From Streptomyces chryseus (GTDB lineage Bacteria > Actinomycetota > Actinomycetes > Streptomycetales > Streptomycetaceae), in contig NZ_BMVO01000005.1 of assembly GCF_014650755.1 (NCBI RefSeq), forward strand, positions 62,001-126,000: a stretch of DNA of 64,000 nt, written 5' to 3'. Position 1 is the stretch's first letter, and every line of letters starts with the position of its first letter. This document shows positions 8,741 to 16,720 of this stretch, one piece after another. The notes under the pieces were generated by a model that searched no databases, was not told where the DNA came from, and worked only from the letters and a program-made list of their open reading frames with translations. Position numbers and translations under genes: made by a program.

Positions 8741-10879
8741 TTACGCGGGGACGCTCGCGATGCCCTGCGCCAGGAACTTCTTGCCGTTCACGCGCTCCGA
8801 GTAGCCCTCACGGTCCAGGTACGGCGTGATGCCGCCCAGGTGGAAGGGCCAGCCGGCGCCGGTGATCAGGCAGAGGTCGATGTCCTGCGCCTCGGCGACG
8901 ACACCCTCCTGCAGCATGAGCCCGATCTCCTGCGCCACGGCCTCCATGACGCGGGTACGGACCTGCTCCTCCGTCAGGACGCTGTCGCCCTGCTTGAGGA
9001 GAGCGGCGACCTCGGGGTCCAGCTCGGGCTTGGCTGCATTCCCGGCGGAGTAGACGTAGAAGCCGCGCTTGCCGGCCTTGACGACCGCCGCCAGGTTCGG
9101 GGACACGGTGAAGCGCTCCGGGAAGGCGCGGTTCAGGGTCTCCGAGACGTGCAGACCGATGGCCGGGCCGACCAGCTCCAGCAGCACCAGCGGGGACATC
9201 GGCAGACCGAGCGGCTCGACGGCCTTCTCGGCGACCTCGACCGGGGTGCCCTCGTCGATGGTGTTCTGGATCTCGCCCATGAAGCGGGTGAGGATGCGGT
9301 TCACCACGAACGCCGGGGCGTCCTTGCAGAGCACGGCGGTCTTCTTGAGCTTGCGCGCGACGCCGAAGGCCGTGGCCAGCGAGGCGTCGTCGGTCTGCTC
9401 GCCGCGCACGATCTCCAGGAGCGGGAGGATCGCGACCGGGTTGAAGAAGTGGAAGCCGACGACCCGCTCGGGGTGCTTCAGCTTCGACGCCATCTCGGAG
9501 ACCGACAGCGAGGAGGTGTTGGTGGCGAGGATCGCGTGCGCCGGGGCGACCGCCTCGACCTCCGCGAACACCTGCTGCTTGACGCCCATCTCCTCGAAGA
9601 CGGCCTCGATGATGAAGTCGGCGTCGGAGAAGCCCTCGGCCTTGTCCAGCACACCGGAGACCAGGCCCTTGAGGCGGTTGGCCTTGTCCTGGTTGACGCG
9701 GCCCTTGGCGAGCAGCTTGTCGATCTCGGCGTGGACGTAGCCCACGCCCTTGTCGACGCGCTCCTGGTCGATGTCGGTCAGGACGACCGGCACCTCAAGG
9801 CGGCGCAGGAACAGCAGCGCGAGCTGCGAGGCCATCAGGCCGGCGCCGACGACGCCCACCTTGGTGACCGGACGCGCCAGCGACTTGTCCGGCGCACCGG
9901 CGGGACGCTTCGCGCGCTTCTGGACCAGGTTGAAGGCGTAGATGCCGCTGCGCAGCTCGCCGCCCATGATGAGGTCGGCCAGCGCGGTGTCCTCGGCGTC
10001 GAAGCCGGCGCCCAGGTCGCCGTCCTTCGCCGCCGCGATGATCTCCAGCGCGCGGTACGCCGCGGGGGCGGCGCCGTGCACCTTGGAGTCCGCGATCGCC
10101 TTGCCGCGCGCCACGGCCTGGTCCCAGGCCTCACCGCGGTCGATCTCCGGCCGTACGACCTGGAGCTCGCCGCGCAGCACGGACGCCGTCCAGATCAGCG
10201 ACTGCTCCAGGAAGTCCGCGCCCTCGAAGAGCGCGTCGGCGATCCCGAGCTCGTAGACCTGCTTGCCCTTGAGCTGCTTGTTCTGGTTCAGCGAGTTCTC
10301 GATGATGACCGAGACCGCCCGGTCCGCGCCGATCAGGTTCGGCAGCAGGGCGCAGCCGCCCCAGCCCGGAACCAGGCCGAGGAAGACCTCGGGCAGCGAG
10401 AACGCGGGGAGCGCGGCCGAGACCGTGCGGTAGGTGCAGTGCAGGCCGACCTCGACGCCGCCGCCCATCGCCGCGCCGTTGTAGTACGCGAACGTGGGGA
10501 CCGCGAGGCCCGACAGGCGGCGGAAGACGTCGTGACCGCCCTTGCCGATCGCCAGCGCGTCCTCGTGCCGCTTCAGCAGCTCGACGCCCTTGAGGTCGGC
10601 GCCGACCGCGAAGATGAACGGCTTGCCGGTGAGGCCGACACCGACGATGGAGCCCTCGGCGGCCTCCTTCTCGACCTGGTCGATCGCCGTGTTCAGGTTG
10701 GCGAGCGACTGCGGGCCGAAGGTGGTCGGCTTGGTGTGGTCGAAGCCGTTGTCCAGCGTGATCAGCGCGAACCGGCCCGCGCCCGACGGCAGCTCGAAGT
10801 GCCGTACGTGGGCGCTGGTGACGACCTCGTCCGGGAACAGCTCGGCCGCACCCTTCAAAAGCTCAACGGTGGTGCTCAC
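8741..10879 (-). CDS. fadB: Fatty acid oxidation multifunctional protein (enoyl-CoA hydratase / 3-hydroxyacyl-CoA dehydrogenase)
   Basis: 712 aa; GTG 10879 overlaps the fadA stop by 4 bp, so the start is well defined. The N-terminal crotonase domain (about 1-200) shows the oxyanion-hole stretch NGAAMGGGVEVGL and the second catalytic region LPEVFLGLVPGWGG. The NAD-binding domain starts near residue 320 with KVGVVGAGLM, and the dehydrogenase catalytic His is in VVGFHFFNPVAILP. Two C-terminal 3-HAD domains complete it. It performs hydration and NAD-dependent oxidation in beta-oxidation and works with the thiolase encoded just upstream. It is the terminal gene of the pair, ending at a shared terminator. 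Confidence 0.95.
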   Translation of the reverse strand: MSTTVELLKGAAELFPDEVVTSAHVRHFELPSGAGRFALITLDNGFDHTKPTTFGPQSLANLNTAIDQVEKEAAEGSIVGVGLTGKPFIFAVGADLKGVELLKRHEDALAIGKGGHDVFRRLSGLAVPTFAYYNGAAMGGGVEVGLHCTYRTVSAALPAFSLPEVFLGLVPGWGGCALLPNLIGADRAVSVIIENSLNQNKQLKGKQVYELGIADALFEGADFLEQSLIWTASVLRGELQVVRPEIDRGEAWDQAVARGKAIADSKVHGAAPAAYRALEIIAAAKDGDLGAGFDAEDTALADLIMGGELRSGIYAFNLVQKRAKRPAGAPDKSLARPVTKVGVVGAGLMASQLALLFLRRLEVPVVLTDIDQERVDKGVGYVHAEIDKLLAKGRVNQDKANRLKGLVSGVLDKAEGFSDADFIIEAVFEEMGVKQQVFAEVEAVAPAHAILATNTSSLSVSEMASKLKHPERVVGFHFFNPVAILPLLEIVRGEQTDDASLATAFGVARKLKKTAVLCKDAPAFVVNRILTRFMGEIQNTIDEGTPVEVAEKAVEPLGLPMSPLVLLELVGPAIGLHVSETLNRAFPERFTVSPNLAAVVKAGKRGFYVYSAGNAAKPELDPEVAALLKQGDSVLTEEQVRTRVMEAVAQEIGLMLQEGVVAEAQDIDLCLITGAGWPFHLGGITPYLDREGYSERVNGKKFLAQGIASVPA

Positions 10880-12102
10880 TTGCTGCCTCCGGCGTCCTTG
10901 TGGTTCGGGTTCTCCCAGATCACGGTGGCGCCCATGCCGAAGCCGACGCACATCGTGGTGAGGCCGTAGCGGACCTCCGGCTGCTCCTCGAACTGGCGCG
11001 CCAGCTGCGTCATCAGACGCACGCCGGAGGAGGCCAGCGGGTGGCCGTAGGCGATCGCGCCGCCGTACTGGTTGACGCGGGCGTCGTCGTCGGCGATGCC
11101 GTAGTGCTCCAGGAACGCGAGGACCTGGACGGCGAAGGCCTCGTTGATCTCGAAGAGGTTGATGTCCTCGATCGACAGACCGGCCTTGGCCAGCGCCTTC
11201 TCGGTCGCCGGGATCGGGCCGTAGCCCATGACCTCGGGCTCCACACCGGCGAAGGCGTAGGAGACCAGGCGCATCTTCACCGGGAGGTCGTGCTCGCGGG
11301 CGAAGTCCTCGGAGGCGATGATCGAGGCGGTGGCGCCGTCGTTGAGACCGGCCGCGTTGCCCGCGGTGACGTTGCCGTGGACGCGGAACGGCGTCTTCAG
11401 GTTCGCCAGCGACTCCAGGGTGGTGCCCGGACGCATCGGCTCGTCGGCCGTGACCAGGCCCCAGCCGGTCTCGCCGGCCTCGGCGTTGGTGCGGCGTACG
11501 GAGACCGGCACCAGGTCCTTCTGGATCTTGCCGTCGGCGTACGCCTTGGCGGCCTTCTCCTGCGAGCGCACGGCGTACTCGTCGGTGCGCCGCTTCGTGA
11601 TGCTCGGGTAGCGGTCGTGCAGGTTCTCGGCGGTCATGCCCATGAACAGGGCGGACTCGTCGACGAGCTTCTCCGACACGAAGCGCGGGTTCGGGTCGAC
11701 GCCCTCGCCCATGGGGTGGCGGCCCATGTGCTCGACACCACCGGCGATGACGGCGTCGTACGCGCCGAAGGCGATCGAACCGGCCAGCGAGGTCACGGAC
11801 GTCAGCGCGCCGGCGCACATGCGGTCGATGGAGTAGCCCGGGACGGACTGCGGCAGACCGGCGAGGATGCCCGCCGTACGGCCGAGGGTCAGGCCCTGGT
11901 CACCGATCTGCGTGGTCGCGGCGATCGCGACCTCGTCGATCTTCGCGGGGTCGAGGCCGGGGTTGCGGCGCAGCAGCTCCCGGATGGCCTTCACGACGAG
12001 ATCGTCGGCGCGGGTCTCGTGGTAGATGCCCTTCGGGCCCGCCTTGCCGAACGGGGTGCGGACGCCGTCGACGAAGACGACATCCCTGACGGTACGAGGC
12101 AC
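10876..12102 (-). CDS. fadA: Acetyl-CoA C-acyltransferase (3-ketoacyl-CoA thiolase)
   Basis: 408 aa from GTG 12102, chosen for the GGAGGAG 8 nt upstream. It is the last beta-oxidation enzyme, cleaving 3-ketoacyl-CoA with CoA. The nucleophilic Cys lies in DRMCAGALTS (about residue 96), followed by the family glycine motif GGVEHMGRHPM. The second active-site cluster has NEAFAV, GGAIAYGHPLASSG (His) and CVGFGMGA (Cys). It is the first gene of a coupled fadA-fadB operon. An IS30 element now sits about 175 bp upstream of its start, but the promoter-proximal region 12103-12278 appears intact. Confidence 0.95.
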   Translation of the reverse strand: MPRTVRDVVFVDGVRTPFGKAGPKGIYHETRADDLVVKAIRELLRRNPGLDPAKIDEVAIAATTQIGDQGLTLGRTAGILAGLPQSVPGYSIDRMCAGALTSVTSLAGSIAFGAYDAVIAGGVEHMGRHPMGEGVDPNPRFVSEKLVDESALFMGMTAENLHDRYPSITKRRTDEYAVRSQEKAAKAYADGKIQKDLVPVSVRRTNAEAGETGWGLVTADEPMRPGTTLESLANLKTPFRVHGNVTAGNAAGLNDGATASIIASEDFAREHDLPVKMRLVSYAFAGVEPEVMGYGPIPATEKALAKAGLSIEDINLFEINEAFAVQVLAFLEHYGIADDDARVNQYGGAIAYGHPLASSGVRLMTQLARQFEEQPEVRYGLTTMCVGFGMGATVIWENPNHKDAGGSK

Positions 12103-12188
12103 GATTGGCTCTCCTCCAGGGTGCGGGTGGCACTGCTGCACTTCGGGGTGTCCGTGGCACGCCGCGTGGGCGTGCTGCGTACCGCCAT

Positions 12189-12204
12189 GCTACTTGCGGG
12201 TAAC
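12189..12204 (-). promoter_or_regulatory. Possible fadAB operator
   Basis: On the coding strand, GTTAC-CCGCAA-GTAGC forms an imperfect inverted repeat next to a TAGCAT that could be the -10 box. Similar repeats occur upstream of beta-oxidation genes controlled by TetR-type regulators; the identity of a regulator here is inference. Confidence 0.35.
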
Positions 12205-12278
12205 CAAGCTGCCCACCCCCCACGGCGGGAGCGGCGAACGTCACACGAAGAAGCCCCCGGCCGAGGACCTTGAGTTCT

Positions 12279-13570
12279 AGTGGTCGTTGCAACACCCCAG
12301 CTCGGGGGATGCGATGGACTTCAAGATCCGAGAGGACCGGAACGGGAAGGGGCGCCGTCTGACGCGTGAGCGGGAGGCATACTTCCAGCTCATGCGTCAG
12401 GGCTACAGCAGCAGGGAAGCCTGCCGGGTCGTTGGTATCAACCTGCGGACCGGCAAGAGATGGCGCAATGGCTGGCACTCGCCGCCCACGGGGAAGCCGA
12501 AGCCTCCGATCTATGTGGAGGCTTCGGCTTCCGGCCTGTCCAGGTACCTCCGCGAAGAGGACCGCATCTACATAGCCGACCGGCTGCGGGAGAAGGCGTC
12601 CATTCGCACGATCGCCGCCGAGCTGGGCCGCAGCCCGTCCACCATCAGCCGCGAGATACGCCGCAACGGCATGCCCCTGCGCGGCGACCACAACCGCTGG
12701 GCCTACCGGCCTCATGCCGCACAGCGCCGTGCCGAACAGCGACGGCCCCGCCCCAAGGCTGGCAAGATCGGGCAGAACCCTGAACTGCGCGAGTTCATCC
12801 AGCACAGCCTGACGCTCCGCTGGAGTCCGGAACAGATCTGCCACGCTCTGCGGGCACGATTCCCCGACCGGCCGGAGATGCACGTGGTCCACGAGACGAT
12901 CTACCAGGCCCTCTACGTCCAGGGCCGCGGAGAGCTCCGCCGCGAACTCACCAAGGCCCTGCGGACCGGCCGAGCCCGGCGCCGGCTACACCGCCAGTCC
13001 TACAAGCGCCAGCCCCGCAGCATCCCGAACATGGTGATGATCAGCGACCGGCCCGCCGAAGCCGCCGACAGGGCGGTGCCGGGCCACTGGGAAGGAGACC
13101 TCATCATCGGCAAGGACGGCAGGTCAGCGATCGGCACGCTCGTCGAACGCACCACCCGCTACGTGATGCTCGCCCACCTTCCCACCGACCACAATGCGGC
13201 CAGCACCCGCGACGCGCTGGTGGAGAGCGTGAAGACGCTCCCGCCCCATCTACGGCGTTCCCTGACCTGGGACCAGGGCTCGGAGATGGCCTCTCACCAG
13301 GCATTCACCATCGCCACCGACATCCCGGTCTACTTCTGCAACCCTGCCAGCCCGTGGCAGCGGGGTTCCAACGAGAACACCAACGGCCTGCTGCGGCAGT
13401 ACTTCCCCAAGGGCACTGACCTGTCCGCCCACAGCAGCGAGCGGCTGAACGCGGTCGCCGCCGAGCTCAACGGCCGACCACGCAAAACGCTCGGCTGGGA
13501 GACCCCAGCCGAGCGCCTGTCTAAACTGCTCGCCGCCACACGTCAGTGATCACGTGTTGCGACAACCCCT
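12279..13570 (+). mobile_element. IS30-family insertion sequence
   Basis: A 1,292-bp element bounded by imperfect terminal inverted repeats: AGTGGTCGTTGCAACAC at 12279-12295 and the reverse complement of AGGGGTTGTCGCAACAC at 13554-13570 (14 of 17 matching). One transposase gene fills it. The outer boundary cannot be fixed to the base because the ends merge with the flanking palindrome. I see no convincing 2-3 bp target duplication. The transposase is intact, so the copy may be active. Confidence 0.85.
12314..13549 (+). CDS. IS30-family transposase
   Basis: 411 aa from ATG 12314, with a CGGGGGA ribosome site just upstream; an earlier in-frame TTG at 12287 lies inside the terminal repeat and is unlikely. 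The N-terminus has two helix-turn-helix units (GYSSREACRVVGINLRTGKR and SIRTIAAELGRSPSTISREI), which bind the terminal repeats in this family. The DDE core follows: first Asp in HWEGDLIIGKDGRSAIGTLV, second Asp in LTWDQGSEMASH, Glu in RGSNENTNGLLRQYFPKG. No frameshift or premature stop. Its AT content at third positions is somewhat higher than that of flanking genes. Confidence 0.95.
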   Translation: MDFKIREDRNGKGRRLTREREAYFQLMRQGYSSREACRVVGINLRTGKRWRNGWHSPPTGKPKPPIYVEASASGLSRYLREEDRIYIADRLREKASIRTIAAELGRSPSTISREIRRNGMPLRGDHNRWAYRPHAAQRRAEQRRPRPKAGKIGQNPELREFIQHSLTLRWSPEQICHALRARFPDRPEMHVVHETIYQALYVQGRGELRRELTKALRTGRARRRLHRQSYKRQPRSIPNMVMISDRPAEAADRAVPGHWEGDLIIGKDGRSAIGTLVERTTRYVMLAHLPTDHNAASTRDALVESVKTLPPHLRRSLTWDQGSEMASHQAFTIATDIPVYFCNPASPWQRGSNENTNGLLRQYFPKGTDLSAHSSERLNAVAAELNGRPRKTLGWETPAERLSKLLAATRQ

Positions 13571-13608
13571 GGAATTCGCCGACGGCCGGGGGCGTGGCGC
13601 GGGGGCGG

Positions 13609-14889
13609 TCAGGTCGCCGCCGTGGCGGTCAGCGCCTGGGTGAGCAGCGGCGACACCAGCTCCACCTGCCACTGGCGTGCGCCGTACGACGCCAGGGCGG
13701 CCGCCACGGCCTCCGTGGTCGCGTCCTGCGGCGGCTCCCAGCAGACCCGGCGCACCGTGTCCGGGGTGATCAGGTTCTCCTGGGGCATGTTCAGCTCCTC
13801 CGCGAGCGCGGAGACGGCCGCCCGCGCGGCCGACAGACGAGCCGCCGCCGCCGGGTCCTTGTCGGCCCAGGAACGCGGCGGGGGCGGGCCGGTCACGGCC
13901 GCTCCGGGCTGCGGAAGCTCGGAGTCCGGCAGTGCCCTGGCATTGTCGACGACTCCCTGCCACTGCTCCAGCTGCCGGCGCCCCATGCGGTGGCCGAACC
14001 CGGGCAGCGCGGACAGCGCCTGTACGTTCAGCGGCACGGCCAGGGCCGCCTCGACGATCGCGGTGTCGCTCAGCACCTTGCCGGGCGACACGTCACGCCG
14101 CTGGGCGATGCGGTCCCGGGCGTTCCACAGCTCCCGCACGATCGCCATCTGCCGCCGGCGGCGCACCTTGTGCATGCCCGACGTACGGCGCCACGGGTCC
14201 TTGCGCGGCGGCGCGGGCGGGGCCGACGCGATGGCGTCGAACTCCTGGCGGGCCCACTCCAGCTTCCCCTGCCGGTCGAGCTCCTTCTCCAGCGCGTCCC
14301 GCAGGTCGACGAGCAGCTCCACGTCGAGCGCGGCGTAGCGCAGCCAGGGCTCGGGCAGCGGGCGGGTCGACCAGTCGACCGCCGAGTGCCCCTTCTCCAG
14401 GGCGTACCCGAGGACGGACTCGACCATCGCGCCCAGGCCGACGCGCGGGAACCCGGCGAGCCGGCCCGCCAGCTCGGTGTCGAAGAGCCGGCTGGGCACC
14501 ATGCCTATTTCGCGCAGGCACGGGAGGTCCTGCGTGGCGGCGTGCAGGATCCACTCGCTGCCGGCGAGGGCTTCCCCCAGGCCGGAGAGGTCGGGACAGC
14601 CGACCGGGTCGATCAGCGCGCTGCCCGCGCCCTCGCGGCGCAGCTGCACGAGGTAGGCGCGCTGGCCGTAGCGGTAGCCGGACGCCCGCTCGGCGTCGAC
14701 GGCCACGGGCCCGGTGCCGCGCGCGAAGGCCGCGACGACTTCGTCGAGCGCCTCCTGGGTGGCGGCCACCGGAGGAATGCCTTCACGAGGCTCCAGCAAG
14801 GGAATCGGCGCCGTCTCGACGTCGACCGGGGGAGCGCCCCCGGGGTTTCGCAGGTCTGGCTCTGCTGCGGTCTCTTGGGCGTCGGTCAC
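13609..14889 (-). CDS. rnd: Ribonuclease D
   Basis: 426 aa from GTG 14889, which is 6 nt downstream of a TACCCT -10-like box (14896-14901), so probably leaderless. A 3'-5' exoribonuclease for stable-RNA maturation. The DEDD exonuclease domain shows VAVDAERASGYRYGQRAYLVQL (Exo I Asp/Glu), LHAATQDLPCL (Exo II) and YAALDVELLVDLRDAL (Exo III, DEDDy type). An HRDC domain follows at about residues 235-320. It lies opposite the regulator gene's 3' end and upstream of the IS30 element on the same strand as fadA. Confidence 0.93.
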   Translation of the reverse strand: MTDAQETAAEPDLRNPGGAPPVDVETAPIPLLEPREGIPPVAATQEALDEVVAAFARGTGPVAVDAERASGYRYGQRAYLVQLRREGAGSALIDPVGCPDLSGLGEALAGSEWILHAATQDLPCLREIGMVPSRLFDTELAGRLAGFPRVGLGAMVESVLGYALEKGHSAVDWSTRPLPEPWLRYAALDVELLVDLRDALEKELDRQGKLEWARQEFDAIASAPPAPPRKDPWRRTSGMHKVRRRRQMAIVRELWNARDRIAQRRDVSPGKVLSDTAIVEAALAVPLNVQALSALPGFGHRMGRRQLEQWQGVVDNARALPDSELPQPGAAVTGPPPPRSWADKDPAAAARLSAARAAVSALAEELNMPQENLITPDTVRRVCWEPPQDATTEAVAAALASYGARQWQVELVSPLLTQALTATAAT

Positions 14890-15016
14890 GTGTAAAGGGT
14901 ATCCGCACGAGCGAACGCCTGACCTGCACTCGTCCGCGAAGGTACGGGTGACCTGCGAGAACCAGTCCCGCCGCGATGCCGCCCGAATGCGGCCTTTCCG
15001 GGCGCCGCAATGGAGC

Positions 15017-15050
15017 GCGCCCGCCGAGGGAACGTTCCGTCGGCGGGCGC
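15017..15050 (-). terminator. Hairpin after the orphan regulator
   Basis: An 11-bp GC-rich stem (15017-15027 with 15040-15050) follows the regulator stop codon (15069) on the minus strand; no U-tract. Confidence 0.6.
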
Positions 15051-15068
15051 GGGAGGGGGAAGAACAGG

Positions 15069-15731
15069 TCAGTGGATGATTCCGGTCCGCAGGGCTACCG
15101 CGACCATCCCGGCACGGTCGCCCGTGCCGAGCTTGCGCGCGATGCGGGCGAGGTGGCTCTTGACCGTCAGGGCGGAGAGGCCCATCGAGACGCCGATCGC
15201 CTTGTTCGACTGGCCTTCGGCGACCAGTCTGAGCACCTCGACCTCGCGGCCGGAGAGCTCGCGGTAACCGCCCGGGTGGCTCGGGGCGCCCGGGGGGCGG
15301 CGGTGCATGCGTGCGGCCGCGGCGCCGATGGGGGCGGCGCCGGGGCGGGTGGGGTGCCCGATGTTGTTGCGCGTACCGGTGACGACGTAGCCCTTGACGC
15401 CGCCCGCGAGGGCATTGCGTACGGCGCCGATGTCGTCGGCGGCGGAGAGGGCGAGCCCGTTGGGCCAGCCCGCCGCGCGGGTTTCGGACAGCAGGGTCAG
15501 CCCGGAACCGTCGGGCAGGTGGACGTCGGCAACGCAGATGTCGCGCGGACTGCCGACGCGGGGGCGTGCCTCCGCGATGGACGACGCTTCGATGACGTCA
15601 CGTACTCCAAGGGCCCACAGATGGCGGGTGACGGTGGAGCGGACGCGCGGGTCGGCCACGACGACCATGGCCGTCGGCTTGTTAGGGCGGTAGGCGACCA
15701 GGCTTGCGGGCTGCTCGAGGAGAACGGACAC
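15069..15731 (-). CDS. Orphan response-regulator-like LuxR-family transcription factor
   Basis: 220 aa, GTG start with AGGAGG 5 nt upstream. The N-terminal half resembles a receiver domain: Asp27, candidate phospho-acceptor Asp69 in VADVHLPDGSG, Ser96 and Lys113 in GVKGYV. Only one of the two usual N-terminal acidic residues is present (VVVADPRV), so magnesium binding and phosphorylation are uncertain. A linker of about 40 residues precedes a complete LuxR helix-turn-helix (158-220) with SGREVEVLRLVAEGQSNKAIG. No histidine kinase gene lies nearby. Targets cannot be inferred. Such orphan NarL-type regulators are common in Streptomyces. Confidence 0.85.
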   Translation of the reverse strand: MSVLLEQPASLVAYRPNKPTAMVVVADPRVRSTVTRHLWALGVRDVIEASSIAEARPRVGSPRDICVADVHLPDGSGLTLLSETRAAGWPNGLALSAADDIGAVRNALAGGVKGYVVTGTRNNIGHPTRPGAAPIGAAAARMHRRPPGAPSHPGGYRELSGREVEVLRLVAEGQSNKAIGVSMGLSALTVKSHLARIARKLGTGDRAGMVAVALRTGIIH

Positions 15732-15926
15732 CAGGCCTCCTGGGGGAGTGGCGGAACTCGCCGGCTCGGGGTGAAGCCGGGGGGGAACCGTGCTGAAGGG
15801 TCATCAACCTCTTCGGCAGCAGTGGCGCTCGCCTTTAGGGAAAGATCACGATTTGGTGAGTAACAATTCGGGCAATTCGGACGCGCGCTCGATCATGTGA
15901 TGAATAGGCGGTCGGAGAACACGAAA

Positions 15927-15953
15927 GAGGGCGCGCCTCACGGGCGCGCCCTC
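15927..15953 (-). terminator. Terminator after the DUF3000 gene
   Basis: An 11-bp perfect stem (15927-15937 with 15943-15953); on the minus strand it is followed by TTTCGTGTTC, giving a reasonable intrinsic terminator. Confidence 0.8.
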
Positions 15954-15964
15954 CGTGCCACCTG

Positions 15965-16630
15965 CTACGGCGCCTGCGGACCCCGCCGCTGAGGCAGCGA
16001 CACCACACCGGCGTCCACCGGACCGGCCCCGTGGCCGTTCACCGGCGGCAGCCCGGCGATCTGCGCCAGCAGATCGCACCAGGCCGCCAGGTGCGCCGCC
16101 GTGTCCGGCACCCCGCCGCGCCCCTCGCGGGGCGTCCACGACGCCCTGATCTCGATCTGCGTCGCGGGCCTGCGTTCGGCGAGCCCTCCGAAGTAGTGCG
16201 AACCGGCGCGCGTCACGGTGCCGCTCGCCTCCGCGTACGACAGACCGCGCGCCTCCAGCGCGCCGGTCAGCCACGACCAGCTCACGTCGGGAAGCAGCGG
16301 GTCGGCGGCCATCTCCGGCTCCAGCTCCGCCCGTACGAGCGTCACCAGCCGGAACGTCCCGTGCCAGGCGTCGTGCCCCGCCGGATCGTGCAGCAGCACC
16401 AGCCGCCCGTCCGCGAGGTCCTCGTCGCCGTGCACCACCGCCGCCTCCAGCGCGTACGCGTACGGCGCCAGTCTCTGCGGCGGGCGGGTCGGGTCCACCT
16501 CCACCTCGGGGCGCAGGCGCGCCGAGCGCAGGGCTTCGACCGCCTGACGGAACGCGGGCGGGGCGGAGTCGCCCTCCGCGCCGCCCCTGTCGTCAGCATC
16601 ATCCGAAAGTCGTCCCTGAGCCGGAGCCAT
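15965..16630 (-). CDS. DUF3000 family protein
   Basis: 221 aa from ATG 16630; TACTCT lies 7 nt upstream on the coding strand, fitting a leaderless mRNA. No signal peptide or membrane segment. The family is conserved in actinobacteria, typically beside hemE or rnd, and has no known function. Conserved-looking stretches include LAPYAYALEAAVVHGDEDLADGR-like phrases around residue 60 and SHYFGGLAERRP near 165. It is divergent from hemE with only 90 bp between, so the two may share regulatory DNA. Function not assigned. Confidence 0.8.
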   Translation of the reverse strand: MAPAQGRLSDDADDRGGAEGDSAPPAFRQAVEALRSARLRPEVEVDPTRPPQRLAPYAYALEAAVVHGDEDLADGRLVLLHDPAGHDAWHGTFRLVTLVRAELEPEMAADPLLPDVSWSWLTGALEARGLSYAEASGTVTRAGSHYFGGLAERRPATQIEIRASWTPREGRGGVPDTAAHLAAWCDLLAQIAGLPPVNGHGAGPVDAGVVSLPQRRGPQAP

Positions 16631-16720
16631 GCGGGGAAGAGTAGGCGGAACGCGGGCTTCGCGCAGGGAAGGACACCCGCCCCGCGACAACCGCTTCGGC
16701 CCGCGTGCGAAGATTTGGGC

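Larger units (their letters stand above)
12253..13593. other. Terminator hairpin split by the IS element
   Basis: GCCCCCGGCCG at 12253-12263 and its exact reverse complement at 13583-13593 flank the IS30 element. Inside them GAGTTC (12272-12277) and GAATTC (13572-13577) can also pair with one G-T wobble. Without the IS these arms would form a stem-loop between the rnd stop and fadA, so the IS sits in the loop of an ancestral terminator. Confidence 0.6.

Noticed and set aside
10880..11818. 5' extension of the fadB reading frame to a total of 1,025 codons
   Set aside because: It overlaps fadA out of frame. The GTG at 10879 with the 4-bp overlap is the natural start.
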